From: Cercis canadensis
Taxonomy: Eukaryota; Streptophyta; Magnoliopsida; Fabales; Fabaceae
Assembly (NCBI GenBank): GCA_003255065.1
Contig: QAOA01007732.1
Location: 62,001-126,000, forward strand
Length of the DNA: 64,000 nt
Reading direction: 5' to 3'
The translations under genes and the position numbers were made by a program. Below are positions 1-12,490 of this stretch, piece after piece (position 1 is the first letter of the stretch; each line of letters opens with the position of its first letter). Below the pieces are notes generated by a model. That model was not told the DNA's origin. It ran no database searches and saw only the letters and a list, made by a program, of their open reading frames with translations.

Positions 1-422
1 CTAATTGAATAAAGTGAAGATATTCGTGATATCAAAAAAAAAAAACCTACTGAATTAAGCATAAATTAAATATAGTTTGATCACCTCCTTTATGAGGAAT
101 AAAGTTCGGTACTTTACTGCCAACAAGAGTGAATATTTTAACATGATCAAGAGCTCTGTTTTTTATTTTATTTTTCTTTTCCCTTGTGTGTGGGAGATTT
201 TGTGGTTGTTTTAAGTAGAATTGTATCAACAAAGATTAAAAAAAAAGGATTGACAAATTAAATTTATATATGTAGTTTTTTTTCCCTTTAACATTAAAGA
301 GAGAGATCATCACTTCAATAAAAAAGTTAGTTAACAATTTTTTTTTGATTTGACAAATAGTAATATTAATTTCAAATATTTATTTTAATTAAATAATTTT
401 AGACATATATTTAATNGTGATA

Positions 423-550
423 AATATACTTAATTTTTATATTTTATTGAATATAAAATTAATTTATCTTATTTTCTCAAACATACTTAAAAATAATTAA
501 TTTGTATATATGTCATTCATATATTAATTATTCCTATATAATATGACATA
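423..550. repeat. Dispersed AT-rich repeat, copy 1
   Basis: This stretch resembles 49302-49430 in the same orientation. Both share a TTTTTATATTTTATT block, an AATTTATCTTATTTT block, ACTTAAAAATAATTAATTTG and a following TGTCATTCA...ATATGACATA. The spacing is conserved, so this looks like two diverged copies of one small non-autonomous element. The ends were not determined. Confidence 0.5.
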
Positions 551-701
551 TAACATAAATACCAAAAATATTTTAAAAACCTCCGTCAGTTTTTTTATGT
601 TTTTTTGTCTCCAATTCCAAGACTCCAAGTGCCGTGAGCAAGGAAATATAAAAGAGAGCTTTTCTTTGTTGGGCTTCGGCTCCGTTACTGAACCGAAATA
701 A

Positions 702-781
702 AAAGCCCGATAAAGCCCATCAGTGTTAATTGAAACTTTGGGCCCATTATTGGAATTCAGGACCCATATTCCATATGGGCC
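702..781 (+). promoter_or_regulatory. Site II-like (TGGGCC/GCCCA) promoter cluster of TAF12
   Basis: AAGCCCG and AAGCCCAT at 702-720, a palindromic TGGGCCCA at 739-746 and TGGGCC at 776-781 lie 110-190 bases upstream of the TAF12 start codon. TGGGCY (site II) elements are typical of plant housekeeping promoters and are bound by TCP factors. Use of these sites here is inferred from position and sequence only. Confidence 0.5.
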
Positions 782-893
782 AACCTCATAATTTTAGAAA
801 AATCGGAAGGAAAACAGCTATAAAATGTTAACCCAGGCATAACCCCAACGATATTCAGAAAGCTGAGTTCTGTGTCTCAAACTGACAAGCTGC

Positions 894-3800
894 ATGGAGC
901 CTCAAGCTCCCGCCATCACACCTGCTACTTCACAATCACAAGCTTCTGAAGGCCAACAATCTCAGCAATCTCAACCTCCGCAGCCACCATCTTCCTCATC
1001 AGCCCCTTCGGTCTCTGCTCCAGTCCATTCTTCCACAAACCCTAATCCAATTCAAGTTCAAATTCAAAATCAAAATCAAAGCCAAAACCCAAACTCAAAA
1101 CCCCCGACATCACTGCCCCATCAATCTTCACCAAGTCCTCCGCAACCTCGCCCTCCCACTGCATTTAATCGAACTTTGCCGCAGCAGCCACAGCAGCAGT
1201 CACATTATCCACACTTCTCGGCGCCTCTCTCTTCACTTCCCCCTACTTCTGCTTCCGCTTCTTCTGGGTCTTCGTTTACGTCTACTGCATCACCTTCAAT
1301 TTCTGGGGCACCGTCGCCAAGGGGTGGAATAGCAATCGGTGTTCCTGCGCACCACCAGAGCCCGTCTCTTCCGTTTTCTTCATCTTTCGGGCAGCATTTT
1401 GGTGGGTTGGGACGAACTGGAATCAATGTCCCGGAATCGGGTTCTGGTACTAACCCTGCTCAGGTAAGGGTGTGAGTTTCCTGTATTTTCAGGTTCTTGT
1501 TTGGTTATGAGAGAAAGGCACAAAACATGAGATGACGTGAGATCTTATTGTTATTATTTATTATTATTTAATGATTTGAAATTTTAACTTGGACTTAATA
1601 TTGAACACTTTATCTTTGTTCGACATTTTCTTTTAACTTTTTTTGAAGTGTTGGAACATCTGTAAGTTAATTCTTTCTGATTCAATTTGGTTGATATGCT
1701 CCTTCATTAGTCGCTCATAATATTTAGGTGAGGACCTCCGTGCAAGGAATCGGGATGTTAGGATCTCTCGGTTCAAGTTCTCAAATGCGGCCTGGTGGAA
1801 TACCTGCACATCAACAGAGACCCATCCAATCATCTCTTAGACCACCATCTTCCCCAAATAATCAATCTACTGGTTCACAAGTTAGTATTTGGGTTTACTT
1901 TGTTTCTCTCTTTCTCAAGTAGTTGTGGAGGTTCGTGTCTATTCCACTTCTAGAAATTCATAGTTTCTGCTTGACCTAGTCATAGCGCCAGTGCCAATTG
2001 ATTTCAGGTGGAGTGGGACCGCTTCAAAAAATTGGTATTTTGAAATGCAAACTTTTATCTTCCTCATACAAACTAGAAAATCAACATTTACCTGGAATTA
2101 GTTTAGATTAAAAAGACTCAATAGGTTTCCAAGTCTTATGATACGTTTAAGTGTGCTTTTTACTTGTGTTAAATCCACAATTTTATTTGTGTTGTTTAGT
2201 GCCTGAATCTTTTGAGATACCAGGTTTTGATTCTGTATGATGATTTCTCCTGAGTTTGCATTTGATGAAAGACTTTAGCAAGTAAATTTTTTATAGTTTA
2301 TTAACTTACAATGTAATCATCACAATTTATGAAAATGTAAATACATTGATCATTTGACGTAGGACAGGAGACAGTTTTGGCTGAAATTAGGGCTTTTAGG
2401 TGGGGGGTTGAAAGGTAGAAAGGCGGTAGATTGATAGAATAGGGTTTGTGTAAGAAGAAAAGGGTATTTTGAGGGCAAAAGGATGGGTTGGCAAGGTTAA
2501 TTAGGCAACTGTTTATGGCTGTGAACACAGGGACTGCAGGAGTAAGGATTCTGGTTGCAGGGCAGATTGCACAATCAAGAATGCAGCATGGCTGTACTAG
2601 TAGAAATAGTATAAGAAAATTAGAAGAAGGAACAAACCTAGATGTCACACCTAGGATCCTGTAGGCATCACACAATCAGGAAGGTAGCATGGCTGTATTA
2701 TTTCATAAAAGGGAGCATTGTTCGCAAAAGAAAGCATTACTACTCTTTAAATTGACCTCCTATGACTTGTCCTACAAGAATTAGGAATAGTTTCCTAATC
2801 TTGTAAGGATTAAGACTTCCTAGACTCACAAGGAAAACCTAGACATTAAAATAAGACCCAATAACAACTAAATAACATAAGCCCAAGCCCAAAGACAACT
2901 AAGGCCTGGTGCTACCAAAATTAGTGTGAAATCACTAAAATATCCCTAAACAGAAAATTATAATCAGCCCATAATTAAAATTGAACCAAAATACTGAGAT
3001 GGTTTGGTACTTGAACTTAGGCTTCCTTTATGCTAATCCATCCATCATCAGCCTTTCTTAATTTAACATACCATGTAATCATCACAATTTACAAAGTGGG
3101 TGATTCTCTAATTTTTAATACTTTTTGCAGAGTTTCCAAGGGCATGGCCTAATGAGAGCATCATCAGTTGCATCACCTACTTCACCGTCTCCAAGTGCAT
3201 CACAAAGCATGCAGTCACTTAATCAGCCTTGGTTGTCATCTGGATCATCAGCAAAGCCTCCTTTACCATCCCCTTCGTATAGGCAGCAATTGAACCCACC
3301 GTCCTTGCAGCAGAGGTCGCATATTCCTCCTCAGCAACTCTCCACACCTACAGCATCCCAGCAGCAGCAGCAACAGCAACCACAACCTTCACCACCAAAT
3401 CCGTCACAGGAGCATTTCGGGCAACAAATTCCATCATCAAGGGCCCTACATGTGCCTCATCAGCAACAGATTACTAGGGTCCAAGGGTCAGGAAATCAGA
3501 AACCTTCATCTCTGGTGGCAGCACAACCTAGTCCAGTTCAACCAGGGATTCAGAATAGATTAGCAAATGCAGAAACAGATGATTCTTGTAATAGAATTCT
3601 CAGCAAGAGAAGTATCCATGAGTTAGTCAACCAGGTGAACCACACTACGTCATTTAAATCCTTTGCTGAATTTCTAGGCTTGTATTCAAACGACTGACAC
3701 CCATTGTTAGAAACTCATATCTGACTGTCTCTTCCCTAGAACCATTGAATTGAAATTGTTTTTCCCTCTTTCTCTAATTGATGATTCATGAAAGAATTTT

Positions 3801-5346
3801 TGCTAGAAATCTGGCTTTACTTCATTTTGACATTGTGGATGAGTTACAATTTCACCCTGGCAGTCCCTTCGGATTTTCAATTTTGAATATGAAATCAAGG
3901 GGATTCAAAGTTGATAATGATGTAGTGAGGCTGTCAGTCGCCCTAGTTGCATAAAGTACTTTTTATTGTTATATATCTATATTGGCTTTGCTGGTTTATT
4001 GGCAGGTTGATCCATTGGAGAAGTTGGATCCTGAAGTTGCAGACATCCTTGTGGACATTGCAGAAAATTTTCTCGAGTCTGTGAGTATTAGCATTTAGTT
4101 ATATCTTGTGTTCAATGGACTGCTGAGTTCGTTCACTCTTTTGCAACTTGATAAAATAATTGCTCTAAATATTCATTTCATGGTTGTCTACTTGTGTCCT
4201 TTCTAATCATTATTCCTTGATAGAAGGAACCATGTCTAAAATGACAGAGGTTCTTTCAAGCTGGAAGATTGCAACAATATTTTTATTTTTGCAATATTTG
4301 AAAAAACTACAATTTTTTATTGTCTTTCAAAGGCATGCGTTTTTTCATGCTTAGGCTTGTTTGAGTGACCCTTGGCAGATATTGATAAACCAAGCGGTAT
4401 GTAATTGGTATGAGGCTTTCTTTGTGATTTCCTTTTGCCTGGGAACTTTTATTTTTGGGCCTGTATCTGTAAAACCAGTGACTGAGCTCTCCACAGTTAT
4501 CCTTCATTGTTTTTCAGATGATCCTCTTATGTCTATCCTCCGTTTTTTTTTTTTTTCAACTTTTAAATTTCTTATCATATTGTCAGAAATAGTGACCATT
4601 TTTTGGTTTTTGCTCTTTTAAGCAGATTACAAGATCTGGTTGCTCACTAGCCAAGCATCGGAAGTCAACTACATTGGAAGCAAAGGACGTACTCTTACAT
4701 CTTGGTTAGTTACTGGAATAATCCTCCATCGTTAAGATATTTGTTCAGTACATCTCTTGCTTAAATTCCACTACTGCATTTCTTACAGAGAAAAATTGGA
4801 ACATGACACTTCCTGGATTTGGTGGAGATGAGATTAAAGGCTACAGAAGACCAGTAAGTATTATTTTTGGTTGTTACATTTTTTATTGTTACTTCAACTT
4901 TTGTCTTCATAATCTTGGCTGCTAATATTTTATGGTTTTGCAGCTTACAAGTGATATTCACAAGGAGCGTCTTGCTGCTGTAAGTTTTGGTCTCTCTTCC
5001 TTTTGCTTTGTCTAATAGTTATATTGCATAGTGTGCTTGTGAATGCACATATCTTCGAGCATGAAGATATGTCTGTGGATGTGCTATGCTGTATCGTGTA
5101 AGTTGTTTTGTGGCTAGTATAATAAGGGATTACCTCTGACTTTGTATGTGCGTTTGTGTATTTATGATTGTTATTATTATTATTTGGTAATCTTGGTTGT
5201 TGTCTTGGTAGATAAAAAAGTCAACAATAACAACTGAGGCAGCGCATGCTAAGGGCTCTGTTGGCCAGGCATCCAATAGTGCAAAAGGTAATCTGGCAAA
5301 GACAGCTGTGAATCTCATCGGCTCTCCCAACCTTAAAAGTTCATGA
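894..5346 (+). CDS. TAF12: Transcription initiation factor TFIID subunit 12 (TAF12)
   Basis: This is a histone-fold subunit of the general transcription factor TFIID (also found in SAGA), acting in the nucleus in promoter recognition by RNA polymerase II. Eight coding exons join in frame: 894-1463, 1728-1880, 3131-3634, 4006-4080, 4626-4704, 4789-4853, 4944-4979, 5212-5346, giving 538 residues. That is close to the length I recall for Arabidopsis At3g10070. Residues 1 to about 395 are low complexity, rich in Gln, Pro and Ser with poly-Gln tracts. The conserved C-terminal histone fold begins near residue 396 with [13 protein letters not shown] and continues through [60 protein letters not shown] and [14 protein letters not shown]. 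The start is the first ATG after the promoter motifs and begins the open frame. Intron 2 (1881-3130) is long and appears to carry an insertion. Confidence 0.95.
2311..3091. mobile_element. Probable insertion in TAF12 intron 2 flanked by 19-bp direct repeats
   Basis: The 19-base string ATGTAATCATCACAATTTA occurs at 2311-2329 and again at 3073-3091. It flanks about 740 bases whose composition is less AT-rich than the surrounding intron. The inside also holds two related copies of a short block with AGCATGGCTGTA (near 2585 and 2687). The arrangement fits a target-site duplication of a retroposed sequence, but no poly(A) tail, TIR or transposon protein was recognised, so the class is unknown. Confidence 0.35.
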
Positions 5347-8300
5347 GTTTCTTGTAGTATTTATTCCTTCTGCTGCAATGCAGGAACCCTTTGGCGAAGG
5401 TAATTCAATCTTATAATCTATCAGACAGGCATTTTTGTTTGCAGTTATGCACTACTACTTTAACTGCATGCTTTTGGTCGTATGAAGTGCAGACCCATGA
5501 AATTGTGTCATGCAGTGAGTGACTTTGTTTATTTGATGATGGTTTATGTGGTAGAAGTTCATCTTTGATAACTTCTTTGTCTAAGTGGAAAGCCAAACAA
5601 GTTGGGCATCATTTTCCTAATATAACAATGAAATTGCATGTCAATTCCTTTTGCTGCTGCGATAACTTGTCCAACCAGAAAAATTCAACCTAAGTCATGC
5701 CTAGAGGATCATCAGGAGTACCGAACTTTCAAGTCATAAAATTTCTCAGTATAGCTATATATCTATTTGCTCGCTAGCTCTCCTCACATTCACATTATAC
5801 TGGGTGAGTTTGTATTCACCATGGAACTTGATTTGAAAAATGTTGTGCTTGTCTTTAGTGTTCTTAGGTCTTATTCTATCTGGGTTCTTGCAGGTTAAAT
5901 TTTTGAGGATAAAGGGACATAAAAAGAGTTTGAATGCCGGATGTGGCTGAACAAAGTTGAGATGCTGGTCTTCCTGGTTTCAACTTTTCATGATTATCTT
6001 CGGCACTGCCTTGGGTGAAATCTTAGACTTGATACAATAGATACGTACAATGTCACTAATTCATCAATCTTAAAGTCTTGTTTCTGCATGCTATTGATCT
6101 TGTCTTCGGCCTTTTTACTGTTCAATATATTTGAGATTTAGGGAAGTCATATTAGTTCATCTTCTCCACCTGGTTCTTTCTGGAGAAATCAAGATAAACG
6201 TGCTGTAATTAAATTGATTTTTTAAAATTTGGGCAGAGACGGACGGTGACCTCAATGATGAAAGCGTTACCTTTTCTTTAGCGTAGTATTTCTATCAAAT
6301 ATTTTATGACTAAAGTTGATTGTTTAAGGGGATGGTCCCTGCTGAAAGTCCATCTCTCATATTACAAGTTAGAGAAATTTTCAGCACAGCAAAATTAGTT
6401 CCGCTATGACTTCAACTTGGGAGGCTCTGTATATTTTCATTTTCCACATAAGCATGTATATTTTCCAATTAAATATCAATGGTAATTGCTTGAGCTACAC
6501 TTGTTACTTCTCACTCTCAGGGTTGGCTTTGCACTGTAACAAGTTCAAATGTATGAATAATTTGAGCTGGTCCAAGCATATTCCATTTGTTTGTATCAAG
6601 CTAATAGTTTAATTTATTGCTTTTCAATAATGAAAAGAAAAAGTTGAGTGAAGATCATGTGAAATATGTGTCATGTGCATGCACATGCGTTGATCTTAAA
6701 ATGGATGCTGTAAGGTGCTTCACTCTTGAGATTAAGTCATTCTTCATGTGCGTTAAACTGCACTAATCAAATAGCCGAATAATTCACACATGGAGCATTC
6801 AAATAATGTTCCCCTAGGGGTATCCCCTTTTCTGGTTACAGGTGAAGAAATCGTTCCCTTCATCCCTCCGTTATCTAGCACTTTTACCCAAGATAAGGTG
6901 ATAAATTCATTCCAGAGAGAAAAAGTCAAATTTTTTACGATTGAACAATCACATTTTATGAAGGAGCATTAATTTTGAGAAATCAAGATAGGAAACTTAA
7001 CATAAATAGAATTTGAACTAAAATTCTTTTTTATAAAAGATCACTAAATTACCACTTGGCTTCGTGGTATACATGTCCCACTCAAATAGAAAGATGACAA
7101 TAGAAAGTAGTATGGCGTCATGATTGACGAGGATTCTCTTCTCAGCAAATGATCTTTATACGACTATTCTCTGCAAATCTTCCTTTGAATACGATACTTA
7201 ACACGATTGGAATCAGAGCGCATTTGGACCATGCGTGAAGAAAAAAAAGAAAAAAGCGAGACAAATCTTTACGATAGAATGGTTAACATTAACAATCTAT
7301 ATGTCCTTATCAGAGTTATTTTTTTTGTGTTTGGGTTGTGGCGCTATTCACATTGGAGATTTTTAGCAAGATTCGTTTAGTGATTTTAATATTATTTTGA
7401 AGATATTAAAAAATTAAGTTACTTAGTATGAAATAAAACACATAATTTTTTTATAAAATGGAAAAATGACACCATATAAAAAAAATATTAAATTCTATTT
7501 TTTGACAAAAGTTTTTTATATCACCTTATTTTTATATTTTATAAAAAATGTGTTATAACACATATCAAATAACTCAATATTTTAAAATTTTTACAATAAC
7601 ATAAAATTTGACTTCTAAATCTTATCAAAAACCCTCATTCAGAAAGTGAGTAATGCTTCATAATCACTTTTTTTTTTTTTTTTAAGCACGTGGTGTTAGT
7701 GGCTCGTTCTTTGATTGATATCATACTTAATATAAAAAGTCAATTCTCAAGCCTCCACCAAACTCATTTATAATTTGATTAGTTGTATGACAGCACATAG
7801 TTGACACATCCCACGGTACTGTAATTCTTATCCGCCATGTCATTCTTAGTTCATAAGGGAAAAGGTTGTTAATTTATTTCCTCAGTTTGCAGTAAATAAT
7901 CATAAATTTCGGTACCTTATTGTTGACTCTAATAAAACAAGCTTAGATTGTGCTAATGCTTTTTTATCCAAAATTCCAAATATACTTTTGTGATGAAATG
8001 AAAATTGTTTACTTCATTGCTAAAATTTATGATTTTTATTCGACGGGAACATTTTAGTAGATACTAAATTTAAATTTAATTGAATGATTGTGAGATAAGA
8101 TTTTGGGAGGGGATAAGTTATCCCTATTATATAACTTATAACTTTTAATTGACAAAAAAATAATATTTTTCACCATAATACTCAGTTTCTTATTTTTTTC
8201 ATAATTTTTTTTAATGAAGTAGTATATATTTTTAATGTTAACTTAAATATGAGATTAATTATTTAGTATCATAAATAAAATTGATAATCCAAGTAATGTA

Positions 8301-8950
8301 TACAGTTTATTTTATTTAAGAGATATATAAAACTTACTTTAAAATATATAATTTATATTATTTTAATAATTAATTATACATGTAGTATTGGTACTATTTA
8401 TAATATTAAATGATTAATTTAAATACTTTATTTCCAACAGCTCAAAAAACATATTTTATTTCCAAAAGACACATTTTTCTCTTTTGGTGGTTTCTCGTTG
8501 TATTCTCGGAGTAAAAGAGAGAAGGTTCATAACTTTTTACTTTTTGGGTTACGACTTACGAGTCGGAGCCCGAAGAGACAGTGGACGGTGAATATTCAGA
8601 GATGGAATACACAACGTGTCATCCAGTGATTGGGTGTAATTAGAGAAATGAGAAACTTGGGTATCACCGACCATTATATTATCGCCGAGGCGAGGCGAGG
8701 CGAGGTACGCTGGTGGCAGCTTATATCGTGTTCGGCTTCATCGTCCCTACTCATAGAGACAAAGCCTCTCTCATCAATTCGTTTCTGTTTCTGTGTGTAT
8801 GTATGTGTGTGTATAGGCGAGGCAGAGCATATGCTTTCTCTATGAATAATTGACGCCTTTATATTAACACACACATACCATTCAGATTTTCCAACCAATT
8901 GCACTTTCATTGTGCTTTTTCCCTGTCTGTGAATCCCTAGCTCTGATTCG
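5347..8950. other. Intergenic DNA between TAF12 and URH1
   Basis: The first several hundred bases are probably TAF12 3' UTR. The rest holds no recognisable gene on either strand; open frames are short and AT-driven. From about 7340 to 7660 the ends look loosely inverted (GCTATTCACATTGGAG versus the complement of CATTCAGAAAGTGAGTAATG), which may be an old MITE, but this is too weak to call. The last 450 bases are the URH1 promoter and 5' leader. Confidence 0.5.
8686..8705 (+). repeat. (CGAGG)4 microsatellite upstream of URH1
   Basis: Four perfect copies of CGAGG stand in otherwise AT-rich sequence, about 245 bases before the URH1 start codon. A CGAGG-like block recurs once at about 8818. They may lie in the 5' UTR or core promoter. 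No function is implied. Confidence 0.8.
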
Positions 8951-11900
8951 ATGGAGAGTGTGCTCAATAACAATAAGGCTAACGGTTACGGTGCCATCGC
9001 CGACGCTGAATGCGATGGGATTCTTGCCTCTTACTCCAACCCCGAGAAACTCATTATCGATACCGATCCTGGGATTGGTGAGTTTCGTGCGTCTATCTAA
9101 CTCTTTTTGTTCATTTTAAGTTTTGTAAAAAAATTTCCCAGAATTTGAGTAAAAGTCCGCATTTTTTAAGTTGGAAAATTTCATGATAATTATGCTCGGT
9201 GTTACTTGGTTGGCCTTGATCTCGTTGCATTCAGTACTGTATAATTTTTCTGCTAAGTCAAAGGCTTACTGGAGATATGCTTGACATATGCTTTCTTGCT
9301 TCCCCATAATATTTTAACCTTCCCTTTTCTCCGTTGGCAAACAGAGAAATAGAATCCCAGTTTTTTAAGTGTGGGATTTTGTAAAGGTCTATTCTTTGTT
9401 CACGATCCTGATCGCATTTTTTCTCGTGCTGTCAACTCCAATTTGGAAATTTGGAATGGGGCTTTAAAACTTTTTGTTTAACCTTTTTACTTTTATTTTT
9501 ATTTAAAACCAAGGGGATATATTCATATCAGAAAATTAATTTGTTTCCTGTTGACTTGAGTCATCTAAGAATTGACAACCTGCAATTTACATTGAATGTT
9601 GAGTTGATCAATCATAATTTACGGATTTTCAATTTTATGAAAAAAAAAAAGAAGTTCTTTCAGTTTATAACAAATTTTTTAGAAGTACTTTACTATCTAC
9701 CTCCTACCTCCTAGTTTTTACAGATCGATTACCAAGCAAAATATACACTTCTTTTTCAATTTAGTTCGATTCTAGGAAAAAACTCAACAAAACTAGATCA
9801 AAACCTCATGTGATCTGAGAATTTTAAGTTTATTTTCCAAAGTGAAGAGATCTGGAAGGGATTTAAGTATACACTTCATTCGTGGTTAAGCAGAAACATT
9901 TAGGGGCTATTATACCTGGTATAAGTGATATAACTGAGATTGTTAAAGTTACATAAAGCTACTTCAGCATAGGTGGAGGAGAAAAAGAAGCTAGTCAACA
10001 ATTCTGGTTGACATTACATGAGAAATATGTTCCTGGAATTGCATATATGATTATAGTGACTCTTAAATTTTTGTTGGAGAGTATTTTGCATATGGAATGA
10101 TGGTTACCAAAGATTAATGGTGTCTCTCCCCGACTTGAGTACTATTATGCGTTTTATTAATGCCATTTTCACAAGTAACATGTGACTGGATTTTTGTGAT
10201 TCCACAGATGATAGCATGGCAATCTTGATGGCATTTCAATCTCCAGAGGTGGAGGTTCTGGGTTTGACTACCCTTTTCGGTAATGTTACTACAGAAGATG
10301 CCTCTCGCAATGCCTTGCTTTTGGTACGTGTTTTCAAAATTGTCATCACCTTTGGTTGTGATTTTATATTGGTATTGCAATAATTCCCGGTCTGTCATGT
10401 TTTTAGAATATCTTCATGATCAATTTGTGTTTTTAATATGCAAAAGGATAGTGTGAGATCGCAGGCTGTCCAAATGTTCCAGTGGCAGAAGGCAATCCTG
10501 AGCCATTAAAGGTAACGATTTGATTTCTACCTTTGAGCTTGACCTGTGTGGTTCAATCAAATTGCGTTTCATTTGAATGTGTACATTGCACTGCTTGTTT
10601 TGCTTCATATTTCTGGCTATATGCCTCTGCTTGATGCATTACTTGTTTGCCCCTGCCTCAACCCCATTTATCCTTTGTTTTCACCTCATCTTTCAAGTCG
10701 TAATTATGCTGTATTATGGTAAAGGGTGGAAGGCCGCGTGTTGCTGACTTCATTCATGGTTCTGATGGATTGGGCAACATATTTCTACATCCACCAAAGG
10801 CTAAGAAAATAGAAAAGAGTGCTTCTGAGTTTTTAGTAGAGAAGGTCTCTCAATATCCTGGTGAAGTATCTGTACTGGCACTGGGACCGCTAACAAACTT
10901 AGCTTTAGTAAGTTTTATTATTTTTTCTTCTAATTTATGGCTCTGAATTTTACAAAATTTCAAATCAGAAGTTTGATACATGTATGGTTCTGAAGTGTGA
11001 ATTTTGTGATTAGGCAATCAAAAGGGATTCTTCTTTTGCAAGCAAGGTAAAGAGAGTGGTCGTACTTGGTGGTTCTTTCTTTGCCTTGGGGAATGTAAAT
11101 CCAGCTGCGGAAGCAAATGTAAGTGGTGGATTATTGCCTATTATGTTTCGTGTAAGAGAGAGAGAGCCTAATTATCCTGGGACTTTTCCATTTTTCGTAT
11201 ATAAGTAATATGTTAAAAAATCTATAGGTCAAAAGTAAAAACTTTCAAATCCAATATTAAGCTCCTTGGCTTGCTTAATAGCAACCAAAGTTATCTGCAT
11301 TTTTTTTCTTTTTTTTGTCCTCTTTCCTTTTCAATTTTCACTCCCTCTTTTGACTTTTGGTCTACACATAAAATAAAATAGCTTGCAATTGGCACTTAGC
11401 ACTTGTTAGCTGAAGTTTGAATTTGTACAGTGGTTTTAGGTGGTGGACAGCCAATAATGGTAATAATTGATCGTAATAAATGCCTTTTATGTAGTTTTGG
11501 TCTTGAGAAGAAAATAATCACATTTTGGGTTCTTGAATGGATGTTTCTTATAACCAGGAATATAATAACCTCGCAAAAAATATTATCTAGGATGTCAAGT
11601 TTCATGAATAAATTGTTCCCACGTTAGGTCAAGCTGAATGATATGATTTTATATTCAATAGTTCCATTAACTTAACTCTTTAAATTGCAGATCTATGGAG
11701 ACCCAGAAGCAGCTGATATTGTGTTTACCTCTGGAGCAAATATTGTTGTTGTTGGAATAAACATTACAACCCAAGTTAAGTTCACAGGTGGGATTGTACC
11801 TCTCAGTTTGCTCCAATTTCCAGGCTATCTTGTGTTGTTTGGTGTGATTATAAGTCAAGTGCTGGAAACTGAACGTTCTTTTTTGGTTTCAGATGCTGAC

Positions 11901-12490
11901 CTCCTTCAATTGAAGGAATCCAAAGGGAAGTATGCTCCACTCCTAAGTGACATGTGCAAATTCTATAGGGATTGGCATGTCAAATCTGATGGTGTTTACG
12001 GTAATTCAAATACTATTTTGATGTCTTAAGTCATGCAGTGTAAAGTTTACATCTTTTGTTAATAAAGTTGTCATTGGATTCATAACATGTTTTCTGATTT
12101 CAGGAATTTTCCTTCACGATCCTGTCAGTTTTGTGGCACTTGTGCGTCCAGATCTTTTTACATACAAGAAAGGGGTTGTGAGGGTTGAGACAAAAGGCAT
12201 CTGCGTGGGGCATACGCTTATGGACCAAGGATTAAAACAGTATGTTCAAACTTGATAGTCATACTCTTCCATTTTATTTTTGGTGTTTATTATCTTATGC
12301 TTATAACAGAAACGTTCTTTTTCTTTTCTTTGGTGCAAATGGGGTTATATGCTAAAGAAACGAGGTTTTGTTTTCATGCAGATGGAATTGTAGCAATCCA
12401 TGGACGGGTTTTTCCCCTGTTTCTGTTGCTTGGACGGTGAATGTCGATGGAGTCCTTAATTATATTAGGGAGCTGTTGATGAAACCCTGA
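8951..12490 (+). CDS. URH1: Uridine nucleosidase / inosine-uridine nucleoside hydrolase
   Basis: A nucleoside N-ribohydrolase that cleaves uridine (and often xanthosine or inosine) to base and ribose. It acts in cytosolic pyrimidine and purine salvage and breakdown. Nine exons join in frame: 8951-9077, 10208-10323, 10452-10511, 10725-10907, 11014-11118, 11691-11787, 11893-12000, 12104-12239, 12382-12490, giving 346 residues, close to plant URH1. The family's Ca2+ and ribose-binding signature DTDPGIDD is at residues 37-44, split by intron 1. Further hallmarks are LGLTTLFGN, ADFIHGSDGLGN, VLALGPLTNLAL, VVVLGGSFFALGNVNPAAEAN with the following IYGDPEAADIVF, and FLHDPVSF near the C terminus. There is no transit peptide, consistent with a cytosolic enzyme. 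The protein ends in a conserved NPWTGFSPVSVAW segment. All introns are GT-AG. Confidence 0.95.

Larger units (their letters stand above)
1..893. other. AT-rich intergenic DNA and TAF12 upstream region
   Basis: No coding region was recognised. The first 600 bases are very AT-rich, carry one N at 416 and include a dispersed repeat at 423-550. The last 200 bases are less AT-rich and contain the promoter motifs listed separately. Confidence 0.6.

Noticed and set aside
2301..2675. 124-codon open frame on the - strand in TAF12 intron 2
   Set aside because: It lies mostly within the inserted sequence and shows no protein family features; treated as part of the probable mobile element.
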